Assembly: GCA_963931925.1 (NCBI GenBank)
Contig: OZ007583.1
Span: forward strand, 18,832,048 to 18,896,047
Direction: 5' to 3'
Length of the DNA stretch: 64,000 nucleotides
DNA from: Onchidella celtica
Taxonomy: Eukaryota > Mollusca > Gastropoda > Systellommatophora > Onchidiidae
The notes under the pieces are model-generated. The model was given only the letters and a program-made list of their open reading frames with translations, was not told the DNA's origin and ran no database searches. Every line of letters begins with the position of its first letter. Within the stretch, counting starts at the first letter, position 1. The position numbers and the translations under genes were made by a program. Shown in pieces: positions 49,492-62,529 of this stretch.

Positions 49492-51792
49492 ACTTGGAAA
49501 TACATAAGACCGCATTTCAGCTGGAACTGAAAAATACATTTGAATCTGTGGAGGCAGATGTAGCCTTTATCGAGACACTGAACCAAATTGCAACCGAAGA
49601 AATAAAGAAAATACAAGGGCCGAAAGAAAATTCAAAGGAAGGGAAAATGTTAGAAGAACTAGATAAAAAAAGGAAAACTATACATAAGAAAGAACATAGG
49701 GCGGGCAAAGAAAACATTGAATATGCTGAACTGAACAAGACAGTGAAGAGACGGAGACAGAAGGAAAAGAAAAGAAATGATTAAAGCGAATAATTGAAAG
49801 CGGCAAAGGACCAAAAGAAATATACAAGCAAGGCAGTCGAAAGAAAATCACAAGCATGCTCAAAACAACAGGTGAAACGATCACAAACAGAGAAGAAATC
49901 CTAAGTGTCTGCTCAGATTTTTACAAAACACTCTACCAGAAAACGATGGATATGACACAAACAACTAAGACAACCAGCCCGGACCATGATCAAGTAAGAA
50001 AGATGAAAAAAGAGAGAGCATCTGGAAATGATGACATAATGAGCAATGTATTGCAGATAGGAGGCCAACAGAATAATAATAAAATATCTGAGATTTGTGG
50101 GCGATGTCGCACTTTGCTCAGAGAACGTACAGCAGAATGAAACCAACCTGAATATAATAAACAAACAGAGCAAGAAGGTTGGCCTGAAAATTCACAAAGC
50201 CAAAACAAAATACATGCCGAACTACGAGACAAATGAAAAGGTAATAATGGAAAACAAAACCATTGAAAAAGTCACGGAATATAAATACCTAGGACAGACT
50301 ATACATAAGGAACACAACATAAAAACTGAAATAGACTCTAGAATAGGAGCAGCATGGAGCTGCTTTGGAAAAAAACAGAGCTATTCCTGGACCACGAATT
50401 GCCAATGTCCATTAAGTAACGCAGTGCTGCATAGTATCACCGGATCTTTTTAATTTATATAGTGAGATGGTCCTGAGAAACCTCAATGAACACCAGGGAG
50501 TCAAGGTAGGCGGCAATAATATCAACAACTTACGGTACGCTGATGACACAGTCATCATTTCGAACTCCGAACAAAAACTACAGACCCTTCTTACAACAGC
50601 AATGGTCAAAAGTGTAGAGAAAGGCTTATAATAAAATTCTAAGAAAACAGAATGCATGGCCATCTCAAAACAAGCCAATGTACCGACTTGCAATATATTT
50701 TGTAATGGTGAGAAAATAAAACAAGTAAAAAACTTCAAATACCTGGGATATACCATAACACAAAATGCAAAGAGTGACATTGAAATAAAGAAGAGAATTG
50801 CAATAGCCAAGGATACATTCAGCAAAAATGAAAGCTATATTTACAAACAGGAACATCACTATCGGCACCAAAATTAACACCCTTAAAGCATATGTTTGGT
50901 CAATTCTTTTGTATGGATGTGAGTGCTGGACACTGAATAAAGACACAGAAAGGAGACTGGAGGCGGCGGAATTATGGTTTCTCCGAAGTATGATGAGAAT
51001 ACCATGGACAGAGAGAAAATCCAATGTAGAGGTTATCGAAATAGCAGGGTATAAACGATCCCTAATAAGGACAATGAGAAAGAGACAAATGAAATTCCTG
51101 GGACACATATGTAGGAAGAACGGGATCGAGAAACAAATGCTATGCGGTAAAAATAGAGGGGCGGAGAAGCAGAGGACGACAAAGAACTACATTATACATT
51201 GACAGCATCAACAACTATGCTACCAAAAAGTCGATAAGTAACACCGAGCAGATAAGGACTGGCAACAGAAAAGCCTGGCGTGCCATGGTCGTCGATGTCT
51301 GCTCCAGACCTGACACCTGAAGAAGAAGAAGAAGAAGAATTCAACCAGTGCATTATTCCAATGATTACAGGTGTTTGCCAAACACGATCGATTACAAAAA
51401 AACTTATGAACAAATTAAGAACTACCCAGAGGACAATGGAAAGAAGAATACTCAACATCATACTGCAATATAAAATTCCAAACGCCGAACTATGCAAACA
51501 AACAAAGCTAATGGACATAGTAAATTCATGCTATAACAAAAGTAGAATTGGGCTGGACATGTGAGATGCATGAATGAAACTAGATGGACAAAACTCTGCA
51601 CTGAATGGCAACCACGAACAGGAAAAAGAACACTAGGCGACCAGGAAGAAGATGGAAGAATGATATAAAAAATAGAGACGGAACAACATGGATGAGGAAG
51701 ACATCAGACAGAAAGGAATAGAAGTCATTGTCACAGGGCAACATCCTGCAGTGGATGGACGTTGCCTATGTAAAAGGTGAAAGGTGAAAAAA
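49492..51792 (+). pseudogene. Nested LINE remnants, copy B
   Basis: Equivalent to 22390-24746. Inner LINE spans 50421-51338, ending in (GAA)n, followed by the right target duplication attcaaccagt at 51339-51349. The left duplication and the first ~30 bases seen in copy A (23339-23370) are deleted here, so the junction reads taagtaac-gcagtgctgc. The outer LINE has two tail units (51769-51792) where copy A has three. A ~22-bp insertion of copy A near 22890 is absent. Dead in both copies. Confidence 0.7.
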
Positions 51793-53341
51793 ATCATATT
51801 TTAAAACAAAGGAACAAAGAAGAGAGACGTTTACATCATATAACCTAAGCTTTTCACACTGACAGCAAAGCGCTAAGCACGGAATGTATCGAAGCTCTCC
51901 ATAACCTCTCTTCTTTTCTAAAATAAAATTATATCAAAAACGTTCAAATGCTACACTGACGTTTTTCTTCTATGCCACCAAGCGGACACTATTGCAAACA
52001 GCGAAACTACATAGCAAAAGGGCCAAAAATAATATAGGCACACCGAAGCCGCCCAGATTCATAAACCCGAAAGGATCGGGACTGTTTGAATAACGCAGCA
52101 TCACGCGTACTTCCTTTTTGAAACAGAATTTAAAAAAAAATATTTTATTCCTCTCTTTATTGTTCGTCAGTTTGTTGGAAAAGATGTGTGTTAGCTACGT
52201 GCTTTGAGGCAGGTTGTAGATTGAAACTTGATAACGGCGTGCAGGAGGGCTTTATAGAAATTGATTCAGTTGGCTGTGAAACGATTCTGAGCCAACCATT
52301 TCATGTCCACAGACAACATGCGAGGCGGAGACATACTGTTTTGGGTAATATATGTGTTGAGCAAATAATCGGAATTCATCTCATACATACAGTAACCTCT
52401 GTGACATCAAAGGCATGACATCATCTGGATATATTTATCATGGTCGTCCCTCGTATTCGAGGAGGACGTATCTGCATAATCATTTGAATGGGCCCGTAGT
52501 CCATGTTGGGACTTGCAGGGTAGTGAGCGTATTCGTATATGGCAATAGATTTCTGCTGTTGTCGCGGATATAGGCTAGGCTCAGTGGCGACGTTTTTTTA
52601 GCAGCCTGGGCCTTGATGCGGCACGCCTCTTCAAAAGTCCCTGAAGCTTTTCTCACACCAGCAGGGGCGATAACAAATAAATAAGATAAAATAACTTACT
52701 AATATTATCACTTCCCCTGGAATGGAGCAGAAACCAAAACAATAATACTGAAAACATATAAAACCCTCCCCCGCCCTCCCCTTCCACACTAGGGAACTCT
52801 GACATACGTTGTCTCTCCGACTTGATTATGATGCCAGCCTACAGAGAACGAAACAAAAGCAAAAGGGTCATAAGAAAGAAAAAGAAAGACCAAGTTCAGG
52901 ATGAAGGCAGCCCACCAGGGAGCCCTTTTGAGTTCTAAGAAAGCAAGAACAAGAAGAAAAACATCAAAAATAACGAAACAAGTAATAAAAGAAACAAGTT
53001 GAGTGAAGTGTAAATGCTAAAAGGCAGCGATCCACCGAAAAATAAAGATCTACAACTTGCAATTTCATACAGATTACATTTTTTTAACTCTCAACTTCAG
53101 TCAGTTATGAAATAGCCGGATGCATGGATGAAGCTATTTTACGAAACATGACAGCACTTTCTCTCTTTCTCTCTCTCTGCCTTTCCCGTTAGAATTTTTA
53201 CTTCTTTTATTTGATCTTATTTGTAGTAATCCGAGGCCAGAAAGCTAACTCAAAGTTTGGTAACGAAGAAAAAAAACGGTGAAAAGCCCAAAGAGAACGT
53301 TACCGTGCGGATGCGCCGTTAAACCCAAACCCAAACTCAAA

Positions 53342-53443
<102 letters not shown>

Positions 53444-55694
53444 GGTTTTTAATTAAATAGGATGTGAATAAATATGTTGTCTTTTTTTTTTCTGGGAATT
53501 ACTTATTCGCCTTTCAGCAAGTAAGAATCTTCAAAACCAGAGCTTGAGAACCTTCATGTCACATCCTGTAACTTTGTAATGTTCACCAGTCAGGTCTCTG
53601 AATAAGGGAATAAGCCGCAATTTCCAAAAGTTGAATCAAACTGACTCAGTAAACGCTAAGGAAAAAAGTTCCCACCAAAGTATTTCATGATGAACACAAT
53701 TGAAATTCCCGTGTAAATCATCTCTGCAATTGGAGACGAGGCTTGGCGGAATCCCAGCTGATCAACGGTGACACAGCCAGCTGTAAGTTCATCAGGGACC
53801 ACCAATCGCCTTTGCTCCTCATTCATCACTTTTGGGGGAGCGGGTTCATGTCCATGGGTGAAAGTTTTGTTTACGATGGATCTAGGCTGGATTCGGCCGA
53901 GTAAGAGACAACGATTTTGTTCCCCATGCTCTTTTGACAGTGTTCAGTCCAGTTAGAGACATGGAATTGTTTTAGGCACATCCATTTTTCCTATTTCAGC
54001 TTGTACTGTCACCTTAGTATTAAGATGATAAGAAAAGGAGAGATAGGATAGGAATGGGTTTCCAGTGTTGTGTCCAGGATGGAATCATTCGTTTTGGCTC
54101 GCTTTTCCCTCATTGTCAACCAGATGTATTTTAAAGTAAGGATTTATTTAACATCAATAACAGTTAACAGGTATGAAATAGGTCCAGATCTAACACTTTT
54201 GACTCGACATTCTTTCCCTCAGACGGCGGAAACTTACATTCATTTCGATCAGAGTTAGGTCTAAGCACACCGAAGTTCGACTTGGAACACACTGCACTGC
54301 ACACAAAGTGGCCTAGAAATAACTCGACCATAGGCCTACTGCTATTTACATTATGTTATAGTAATACCAAATCTCAGACTGGTGCATTTCTTGATGAAAA
54401 CAAGCACGTGCATGCATCAAATTTCGTTGTACTTGAAACTACTTTACTAGATCTAGATCTACAAATTACGGTGTAATTGCCCGTCTTCTTCCTTTACCTG
54501 ATAATACCAGTGATTTTGCTGGAAAAGAGGATGTTAACACCTACCTAGGACAGTGTACCGTCATCACTACCAATCTCAAGCCATTTTACCTATCTCTCCA
54601 CAACCAGTAGGAAATCATACAAAGGGCTGTAAGTGTAAAGGGGGGCCTACACAGCCACCGAAAAAACACAATGGCAAATTTGAGTTTTTTCACTGTGCTC
54701 ATACCAGACACTGACTATACATGTAGGCTTTTGCATTATCTGTCGCACTGATCCATCCTCACCAGACAGAACTACTGACCCAGATTATAAATGAAGCTAT
54801 GCAGCCTCGCAGAAGGACCGCTCGGTGTATGTGAGATGTGCATAGCATGATGAAATGGGAATTGTATAAGCAAGCAATACAGCAAAGCCATCTAGATTTT
54901 TGTTTGCGCACAGAAAGATGGATGTATCTATAAACCCTTGACATCTGTCCAGATAATATTTGATTTATTTGTTGTCCAAGCAAGCATATTTCTATTAGAG
55001 AAAATGAATTCTCTGTAATTTGATTACTATTGTGTTGTTACTGAAAGACTGCCACTTATCATGCAATATTATCTCTATTTCTATCATTTTAAAAAGCGTT
55101 TATTACAATGAACAATTGGATGAAAGGAACTTTTGGAGGAACACACTTTATCCACAAGCATAAAAAAAGTCCTCAACAGAAGTTCACAGAGTGATCTTCA
55201 GAAAGAGACAATAAACTGATCCTCAGAAAGAAAAAACAAAATGACTGAATGGATGTGTTTTCCATTTGGGGAATAAAGGGGGGGGGGGGTGATATATTTA
55301 AAACTGGAATCAGGTAAGAGGCACTGCATATATGTACTAAGATGACATTATACTCAGCAGTACCACGTTGACCATCTTGCTCTTCAAATTTGACGCATTA
55401 AATCCTATACACTGAAGGTAGTTAAACAATTTTCGCATCTAACTTTCAGATTATTTCTAATGTCCAGACAGACACATTACTTTTATAACATTTTGATTTC
55501 CTTCTCATTGTTTGAAAAGAATAGATTTGAAAAGGACTGCATTAATCCTGACAATCTTTTACGCCACGACTTTCACCATCAAGGGACCCAAGACTTACCT
55601 GTCGATTTATTTTCATATATTATGGATAGGTCAGGACAGATACAGTTTGTTTTGTAAATTGATCTCTTGTGGAGAATTTTGAGATAGCTAGAGT

Positions 55695-56155
55695 TTAGGT
55701 GATTCCACTTTAATAATGGTACATGTCAAGTTCGCTGTTGATCAATATTTTCGGGGCTGGAAGAAGAAGAAATGGAGATCAGATTCAAGCACTGGTAATC
55801 TACCCAGCCAGCAAACTCAACGGAAATAACTTGGATGACAGGATGCAGGAATGACATCGTCCCAGTGCAGATCTGCTGGTTAGGACATTGCCCCGATTTC
55901 GGTTTGATGTAATCTTACCAATCCTACGGAAATCCTATTCAATCTTTGCGAGACTGACATAGGGATGCTGGCTGGGTCAGTAGCTACTTGTAGGCAAAGC
56001 ACATACAATGACTAACTCATAACTGATGAGCCGTACAGTCAGTTTTACCTCTCGAGCCGATGGGATTTTCATTCCCTGATTTCTCCACTCCATGAATGCC
56101 ACCTGAACTCTCAGTTTGGAGATAAGGAAGAGAATTTTGTTGCAAGATCGACATC
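55695..56155. other. Unique stretch between copy B and LTR-4
   Basis: No gene, repeat or motif recognised. Confidence 0.5.
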
Positions 56156-56160
56156 TCCTG

Positions 56161-56401
56161 TGTTGTGTATTGTACTCATACATGTATACTCTTCCTCTGT
56201 TCATTCTACAACAATAACTGCTCCTCTTCTATTATCTTATTCTGTTAACACTCCCTCGCTAATTGCCTGCAGCGCCCTCGCTATTGTCTTCCGTTGTTCT
56301 CGCTCTCTCTTGATTCCTTTGTCTTAGTGTTGCTGTTGTAACCAGTCCCACAATAAACTCGTATCATCATCATCAATACGCCTCCAAAACATTTATCAAC
56401 A
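56161..56401 (+). repeat. LTR-4 5' LTR
   Basis: 241 bp. Contains caataaactcg, a poly(A)-type signal, and a tcatcatcatc run near its 3' end. Pairs with 60483-60728. Confidence 0.9.
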
Positions 56402-56416
56402 TGGTGACAGCGGTGG
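56402..56416 (+). promoter_or_regulatory. Primer-binding site of LTR-4 (tRNA-Leu type)
   Basis: tggtgacagcggtgg directly follows the LTR. It matches the complement of a common animal tRNA-Leu 3' end (tggtggcagcggtgg) at 14 of 15 bases. The tRNA assignment is from memory of the family and should be aligned. Confidence 0.6.
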
Positions 56417-56701
56417 TAAAGCTACAAGACTCCAACTGAGTGCTAGAATCCCTTTGAACTGCATGTAAAACCTCGATTATACAGTGCCCATTGTTCGATT
56501 GAAGTGAGATTGGCGCCGGGGTCCTCGAACCAAGAAATTTGCCGTCAATTTTTTTCAACCAAGGGAAGCTACTCCCGAAATTCCAGTCAACAGCAGTGCT
56601 CTCCTGTTGTCCCCTCCTGTTTTCGCCTGAACCTCAATTCAAGGGAAACAACCGCTGATAACCTGACAGTTCTCAAGTTTTAAAAGTTACTACCCTGGAA
56701 T

Positions 56702-57160
56702 ATGGCTGAATCTACACAGCATATTCGTCCACCACCACCTCTTGTCACTACAGAGAATCAAATTGACAATTGGAAACTTTTCAAACAAACCTGGGAGAAC
56801 TATTCTATTATCACTAAACTCACAGACAAAGATGAAGACAACAAGAAAGCTATGTTTTTACACTGCATTAGTACTGATGCACTGAAGATAGTGAACACAT
56901 TGACATTTGCTGAGCAGGAAAACAAACTGCAACATATCATTTCCAAACTTGAAACCTACCTCATAGGAGAAGTGAATGAGACCTATGAGAGATATGTGTT
57001 CAACCAATGTTCTCAGAAAGAAGGTGAATCTGTGGATTCCTTCATAACCTCTCTAAAAACATTAGCAAAAACTTGTAATTTTTGTGGCTGCTTATCAGAA
57101 TCTCTTCTGAAAGATAAGATTGTCCTGGGCATTAGAATGCCACAACTAGAAAAAAACTGA
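56702..57160 (+). pseudogene. gag: LTR-4 Gag (truncated)
   Basis: 152-residue frame from an ATG. It shows the Gag capsid-like pattern (NWKLFKQTWENY, then ERYVFNQCSQKEGESVDSFI and LKTLAKTCNFCGC). The frame is cut by a stop after an A7 run at ~57150-57156; the next frame continues the Gag C-terminal region to ~57272. Zinc knuckles and the protease catalytic DTG, expected next, are missing, so a deletion lies near 57272. Confidence 0.8.
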
Positions 57161-57284
57161 TACAAGAGAGAAACTTGACACTAAAGAAGTGCATTGACAT
57201 ATGCAGATCGGATGAGATGAGCATCTCGCATCTCAAAGCAATTGATGGACAAGACTCTGGGGCTTCTAAAATGTGATAAGTAGC

Positions 57285-58324
57285 TCCCTTCTCGCAAGTG
57301 ATGTCCAACTACAACCATGTACCACGAAACTCCACACTTATAATGGAGATATTGTGCAAGCTATTGGTAGAATAACAAAAACGGTTACTAACTCTTGCAC
57401 AGGACAAAAATATAGAATACAACTACTGGTGGTCAAAGAAAGTCTGACACCGATCATTGGCAAAACAACAAGTGAAAAGATTGGTGTACTGTCTGTAAAT
57501 TACAAGGACTTTGTGCATGTTAATACTGTCAGTGACACAGCAGAATCAATAGTCAAAGAGTACAAAGACGTGTTTAGTAAGACAACTGGGTGTTTCACAA
57601 CACCAGTACACCTTGCTGTGGACAAGACTCACACTCCTGTCAACGCAAGATCAGCATGACTTCCTGTGACACTGAAGCCTAAAGCGAAAGCAGAACTTGA
57701 AAAATTGGTGTATTGGTGTGTGATGGTATAATCTCACCAGTGACTGAACCAACGGATTGGTGCAGCCGTATGGTTTGTGCAACTAAACGATCAGGTGAAT
57801 TATGTATCTGCTTAGACCCTCGGGAACTCAATAAAGCCCTAAAACGGGAGAAATACCAAATACCTACAATGGATGAAATTCTGCCAGAGCTCGCTAGTGC
57901 AAAATGTTTTTCCAAACTTGATGTCAAATCTGCATTTTGGCACTGTCAGCTCAATGTGGTATCAAGTCTACTTACAACGTTTGAAACCCCATTTGGACGA
58001 TACAAGTGGAACAGACTTCCATTTGGCCTCTCTGTCAGTGGAGAAATCTTCCAACGTCTGTTGAACGAAGCACTGTCAGGTCTGAAAGGTATCGTCTGTG
58101 GCATTGATGACATCATAGTGTTCGGCAAAGGAGAAACACAAGATGATGCCATGCTGAATCACAACACCAATCTGCACAAACTTCTCGAAAGATGTAGACA
58201 AAAAAAAACATCGCCCTCAATAAAGAGAAGCTAGAACTCTGTTGTCGCGAGATACACTTTCTTGGACACAAAATCACTTCTGATGGACTCCAACCTGATC
58301 CTGAAAAAACTGAAGCAGTCAAGG
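57285..58324 (+). pseudogene. LTR-4 protease C-terminal remnant and reverse transcriptase
   Basis: 57285-57657 encodes the tail of protease and the linker (VQAIGRIT, LLVVKESLTPIIGK, EYKDVFSKTTGCF). After a stop at 57657, RT runs 57660-58230: SRMVCATKRSGELC, CLDPRELNKAL, catalytic FSKLDVKSAFW, LPFGLSVSGEIFQ and the second catalytic box GIDDIIVF. An A-run (58200-58209) shifts the frame; the thumb/connection segment (HFLGHKITSDGLQPDPEK) continues in the next frame. At least two stops or shifts disable it. Confidence 0.85.
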
Positions 58325-58875
58325 ACATGGCTCAGCCTACTGATATCAAAGGAGTCCAAAGATTGTGTGGTTTCATCAACTACTTGGCGAAGTTCCTGCC
58401 AAATCTCTCCGATGTGATGGAACCAATCCGTAGTCTTGCAAAAACAGGTACAAATTTCCATTGGGGAAAATCGCAAGAATCTGCGTTCCAGACAATGAAA
58501 CAGCTTGTTACTCTGGCACCTGTACTCGCCTATTATCAGATGGACAAACAGTTAACTCTACAATGTGACGCTAGTGAAAAAGTTCTAAGAGCCGCCCTCC
58601 TACAGTGTGATAAAACAATCGCATTTGCTTCTCGTGCTCTCACTGCAACTGAACAACGCTATTCTCAAATTGAAAAACAAATGTTGGCCATTGTTTTTTC
58701 TCTCTAGAGATTCCACCAATACACTCTTGGAAAACCTGTAACAGTACACAGTGACCATAAACCTCTTGAAGCAATTGTGAAAAAAGCCACTCTCATCTGT
58801 CCCTCGTCGTCTGCAAGGCATGCTTCTACGCCTAAATCCGTACGAACTTAATGTGGTTTACAAAAAGGTTCTGAA
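58325..58875 (+). pseudogene. LTR-4 RNase H
   Basis: 58327-58707 encodes the connection and RNase H start (GFINYLAKFLPNL, LQCDASEKVL, SRALTATEQRYSQIEKQ). A stop at 58705-58707 interrupts just after MLAIVFSL. The rest (VHSDHKPLEAI) is visible in the same frame past the stop and then degenerates by ~58830. Confidence 0.8.
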
Positions 58876-59853
58876 ATGTACTTAGCTGACACTCTCTCAC
58901 GTGCTTTTCTTCCTGTCACGGATGGTCAAGAAGAATTTGAACAAGTCAACGTAACTCAAGAGCTAGCAATTCGACCCGAACGCTTGCGGAAGATACAGCT
59001 GGCAATGAGAAATGATCCTGACTTAGATCAACTGAAACAGTTAATCTCAACTGGTTGGCCAAATATACGCTCAGAGATTCCAGCCATCCTTCAGCCTTAC
59101 TATAATTTCAAGCATGAACTTTCTACTCATGATGATCTTATTTTCAAAGACAACCAAGTTGTGGTTCCTCAAACTATGCGGCTAGAAATGAAACAAGCCC
59201 TTCACTCTTCTCACAAAGGCATTGATGCTTGTTTACGTAGAGCTCGTGAATCCTTGTTTTGGCCGCCAATGACATCTGAACTTCGACATTATGTCTCCAA
59301 CTGTGCATCATGTCAGAAATTCGCTCCACGAAATCAAGAAGAAACACTCATCCCTCATGATATCCCTTCGCTCACTTGGGAAAAAGTGGGCACTGATCTT
59401 TTTGAATTGGCAGGAAACAACTACCTTGTCATTTGTGACTATCTTACCAGTTTCTATAAAGTTGAGAAACTTACAAACACAACTGCTGACACGATTGTCA
59501 AAAGGCTGAAATATCAATTTGCCAGATACGGCATCCCCTGTTTTCTTGTCAGTGATAATGCTGCACAATTTACAGGACAGACATTCAAACAATTCTCACA
59601 ACAGTATGATTTCACACACATTCGTTCATCTCCTTATCACAGTCAAAGCAACGGCTTAGCTGAACGTGCCGTCAAAAGAGCCAAAAACTTGCTTCGAAAA
59701 TGTCATGACTCTGGATCCGACCCTTTCCTTGCTCTTCTGGAAGAAAGAAACATGCCGGACCGAACTAATCTCAAAGAGCAGTTGAAACAAAAATCTGTGT
59801 CAAATCAACAACTGCGTACAAGAAAACAAGCACATCAAAAGAAACAGAAATAG
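58876..59853 (+). pseudogene. LTR-4 integrase (zinc finger and core)
   Basis: 325-residue frame. It begins in the last bases of RNase H (ADTLSR), then the integrase zinc finger (HSSHKGIDA to CASCQKF). The DDE core follows: first Asp in KVGTDLFEL, second in LVSDNAAQF, Glu in SNGLAERAV. A deletion around residue 295 (after FLALLEERN) removes the usual segment before the C-terminal part. A stop at 59851-59853 separates the C-terminal domain. Confidence 0.85.
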
Positions 59854-60234
59854 TATTATGATCGGCACGCGAAAGACATGTCATCCTTTCAACCTGGTGA
59901 TCGCGTTATGATTCAACTAACTCTCACCGGAGATAAAACATGGAAACCTGGCCAAGTAACCGAAGTCATGGACAAAAGTCGATATCGCGTTGGAACAGCA
60001 CAAGGACAAATCACTCGTAACAGAATCAATCTTCGTACTGGTCAACAAACACCATCTGATGATTGCCTGCCACTGCCTTCCAGGTTCACTCCTGAAACTG
60101 AGACAGCAACCCCAACTGAACCAGATCCACCTCAGCATTCTCCTCCATCATCTTCGTCACCATCGAGAATACCTATAGGAACAACTAGAAGCGGTCGTGA
60201 AATAAAGACCCCAAACAGATATAAAACTGATTGA
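59854..60234 (+). pseudogene. LTR-4 integrase C-terminal domain
   Basis: In frame with the core past one stop. FQPGDRVMIQ, KTWKPGQVTEV and RYRVGTAQG are the SH3-like C-terminal part, followed by a Pro/Ser-rich tail and TRSGREIKTPNRY. This ending is usual in this group. Stop at 60232-60234. Confidence 0.8.
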
Positions 60235-60482
60235 ACTTTTCAAATTATGAACAATCTGTTAATCTGACAATACTTATCAGAACTTAGTTTAGTAACATTA
60301 GTTAAACGATTTATGTATTGTTATATCTGTAGTCCACGTGTATCCGTACAGTACAAAGTATCTTGTTTGTAATTTGTCACATACATAATTATATATGTTT
60401 CAGAAATTATCTCCTTGTATCTTTATCCGTTGTTCTTTTTTTACCCTCTACCACTCTAGCCTCTGCTCTAAAGGAAAAGGGA

Positions 60483-60728
60483 TGTTCTGTATTGTACTCA
60501 TACATGTATACTCTTCCTCTGTTCATTCTACTACAATAAGTGCTCCTCTTCTATTATCTTATTCTATTAACACTCCCTCGCTAATTGCCTGCAGCGACCT
60601 CGCTATTGTCTTCCGTTGTTCTCGCTCTCTCTTAATTCCTTTGTCTTAGTGTCAACCTGCTGTTGTAACCAGTCCCACAATAAACTCGTATCATCATCAT
60701 CAATACGCCTCCAAAACATTTATCAACA
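60483..60728 (+). repeat. LTR-4 3' LTR
   Basis: 246 bp. Differs from the 5' LTR by a 5-bp insertion (gtgtcaacctgctg against gtgttgctg) and about seven substitutions. Followed by tcctg. Confidence 0.9.
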
Positions 60729-60733
60729 TCCTG

Positions 60734-61120
60734 CACAGTCAAACGGCGCATGAAGTATGAAGTTGTCAACTTGAGTACAAACAATCTAGATTTTTTACCG
60801 TTGCAGCTTCGCCAGAGAGAATCTCCACTCCGACTATTTCATGAGTCAGAAAGTGACGTGGGCAGCCTCTGCCTTTTACAGATTGCAAGAGGGATATAAG
60901 CGATTGATACCCGCCTTACATGTAGATAGCTAAATCCAGACAACTACTCCACTAAACATCAGGGAAAAAGACTAGATCTACGTATTTTTCAAGATTTATC
61001 GGCAGTAAATTGTTGTGCTTTATTTTGACTTTTTCTTTTACTTTTGCATCAGCCGTGCCTCAGAGTGAGTGCTTGTGTGTTTGCTCACTTTATGTAACTT
61101 CAATGTGTGTGTTTGTGTGA

Positions 61121-61155
<35 letters not shown>

Positions 61156-61249
61156 CGAGAGCGAGAGGGGGTGGGGGGGGGGGGCTAAAACCATTATTAG
61201 GTTATTAATTATTTTCTTGAACTTATTCAAAGCAAAAATGTGGCAAAAC

Positions 61250-61280
<31 letters not shown>

Positions 61281-62529
61281 TTATCACATATTGTTTTAAT
61301 GCACCGATTCAAAAGAAAACGGTTTGTATCACGACACAAATGCTCCATCTAATTTGGTGCCCTGCCCTAGTAAAGGGTGCCTTAGGCCAGGGGACAGAAC
61401 TCCGGACAGTCGATGACTTCGTGTGTAATTTTCATTTTACCGTTCATGGATATTTATTACATTTATTTTAAACATTTGATCAACAAATTTTGAGGAATTG
61501 AATTTTTGGTCTGAATTTGGCCAACATTTCTGGGTTGCTCACTTTAAAGGGCCGTAACTAACTATCTGTTGACAGAAATAAGATGAAACTTGGTATGTCT
61601 GCTAAAAATGAATGCTTTATGAGATGACACAAAAAACTAAAATTGTCAATTTGATATATTTCCATTTTTTTAGAGCCGTCCTGGAATGTGAAGTTTTATT
61701 ATTTTGCGTCGGTAGAGCGGAATATATGTTTATGCATTCTGGAAATCATTTAAGTTTGAATAATATACATGTACTTGCCGTCTACTACCTTATTTGTTCA
61801 CGTATGTCAGGATTAGGATTTGAATTGCCGTGCTAGGTCACGCATTGTTTATTACATGGCATCATTGATTTTAGCCAGTGCAAACGTCCTTGAACTATTC
61901 CCGTGGACAGTTTGTTTTTGTAACGCTTTTCTTGGAGATGGAGAGAAAGTGGGGCAAGATAGAACGAATGGATAAATTAACAGTGACGATGCAGTTTGCA
62001 ACCCCGTAGTTTGGGTGTACTTTAACAGGGAAAGACGGGGCGAATAAGGAGTGAAGAAATTCGTACATAAAACGTTTAGGGTGTAGAGACTTTGCGAAAG
62101 GTTTTGACATCCTAGGTCTGACTTTGTCTGTTACTATTAATAGAATCTATTGGCGCTGCGAGCAGAGCTCGAAGTGGATGCACCAATCAAATTTGAGCAG
62201 TCACGTGAGTTGCAGAAGATAAGCGGTGACATGTTTATGCTACCTCACTTCCATGTAGATCTTCCAGCTACGAGGGTCGTCGGCTAATACGGTTCAGCCA
62301 GAGAGAACCAACAGACTGTTAACGTCATGTCTATGTCCTGGATAGACAATGAAAATAACCCACAGCTATTTTCTCCAGTTCCCTGAATCGTTTCAGGGAA
62401 CCAATCGTAAGTCCATCAAAATGATTCGAGATGATGTGAATCTGACCCTAACTTTCCAGTAGAAGTACGACCAAAGGAATGCAAGACCATAAAGTTTTAC
62501 TTGCAATTAAGATCTAGAACGAGTGACTG
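60734..62529. other. Spacer with microsatellites, no gene seen
   Basis: Contains a TG/GA run at 61103-61165 ending in a G-tract and a (CA)n run at ~61247-61280. No coding region, RNA gene or element terminus recognised. Confidence 0.5.

Larger units (their letters stand above)
56161..60728 (+). mobile_element. LTR-4: Ty3/gypsy retrotransposon, Mag-like, decayed
   Basis: Short LTRs 56161-56401 (241 bp) and 60483-60728 (246 bp), tgtt...caaca, with about seven substitutions and one 5-bp indel (~3%). The 5-bp target duplication tcctg is at 56156-56160 and 60729-60733. Primer site after the 5' LTR, purine tract aaggaaaaggga before the 3' LTR. Internal order is Gag, protease remnant, RT, RNase H, integrase, the standard Ty3/gypsy order and opposite to LTR-1 and LTR-2. 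The frames are broken at two homopolymer A runs and by several stops and deletions. Gag and integrase style resemble the Mag/K02A2.6-like group; that clade call is by recognition only. Confidence 0.9.
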
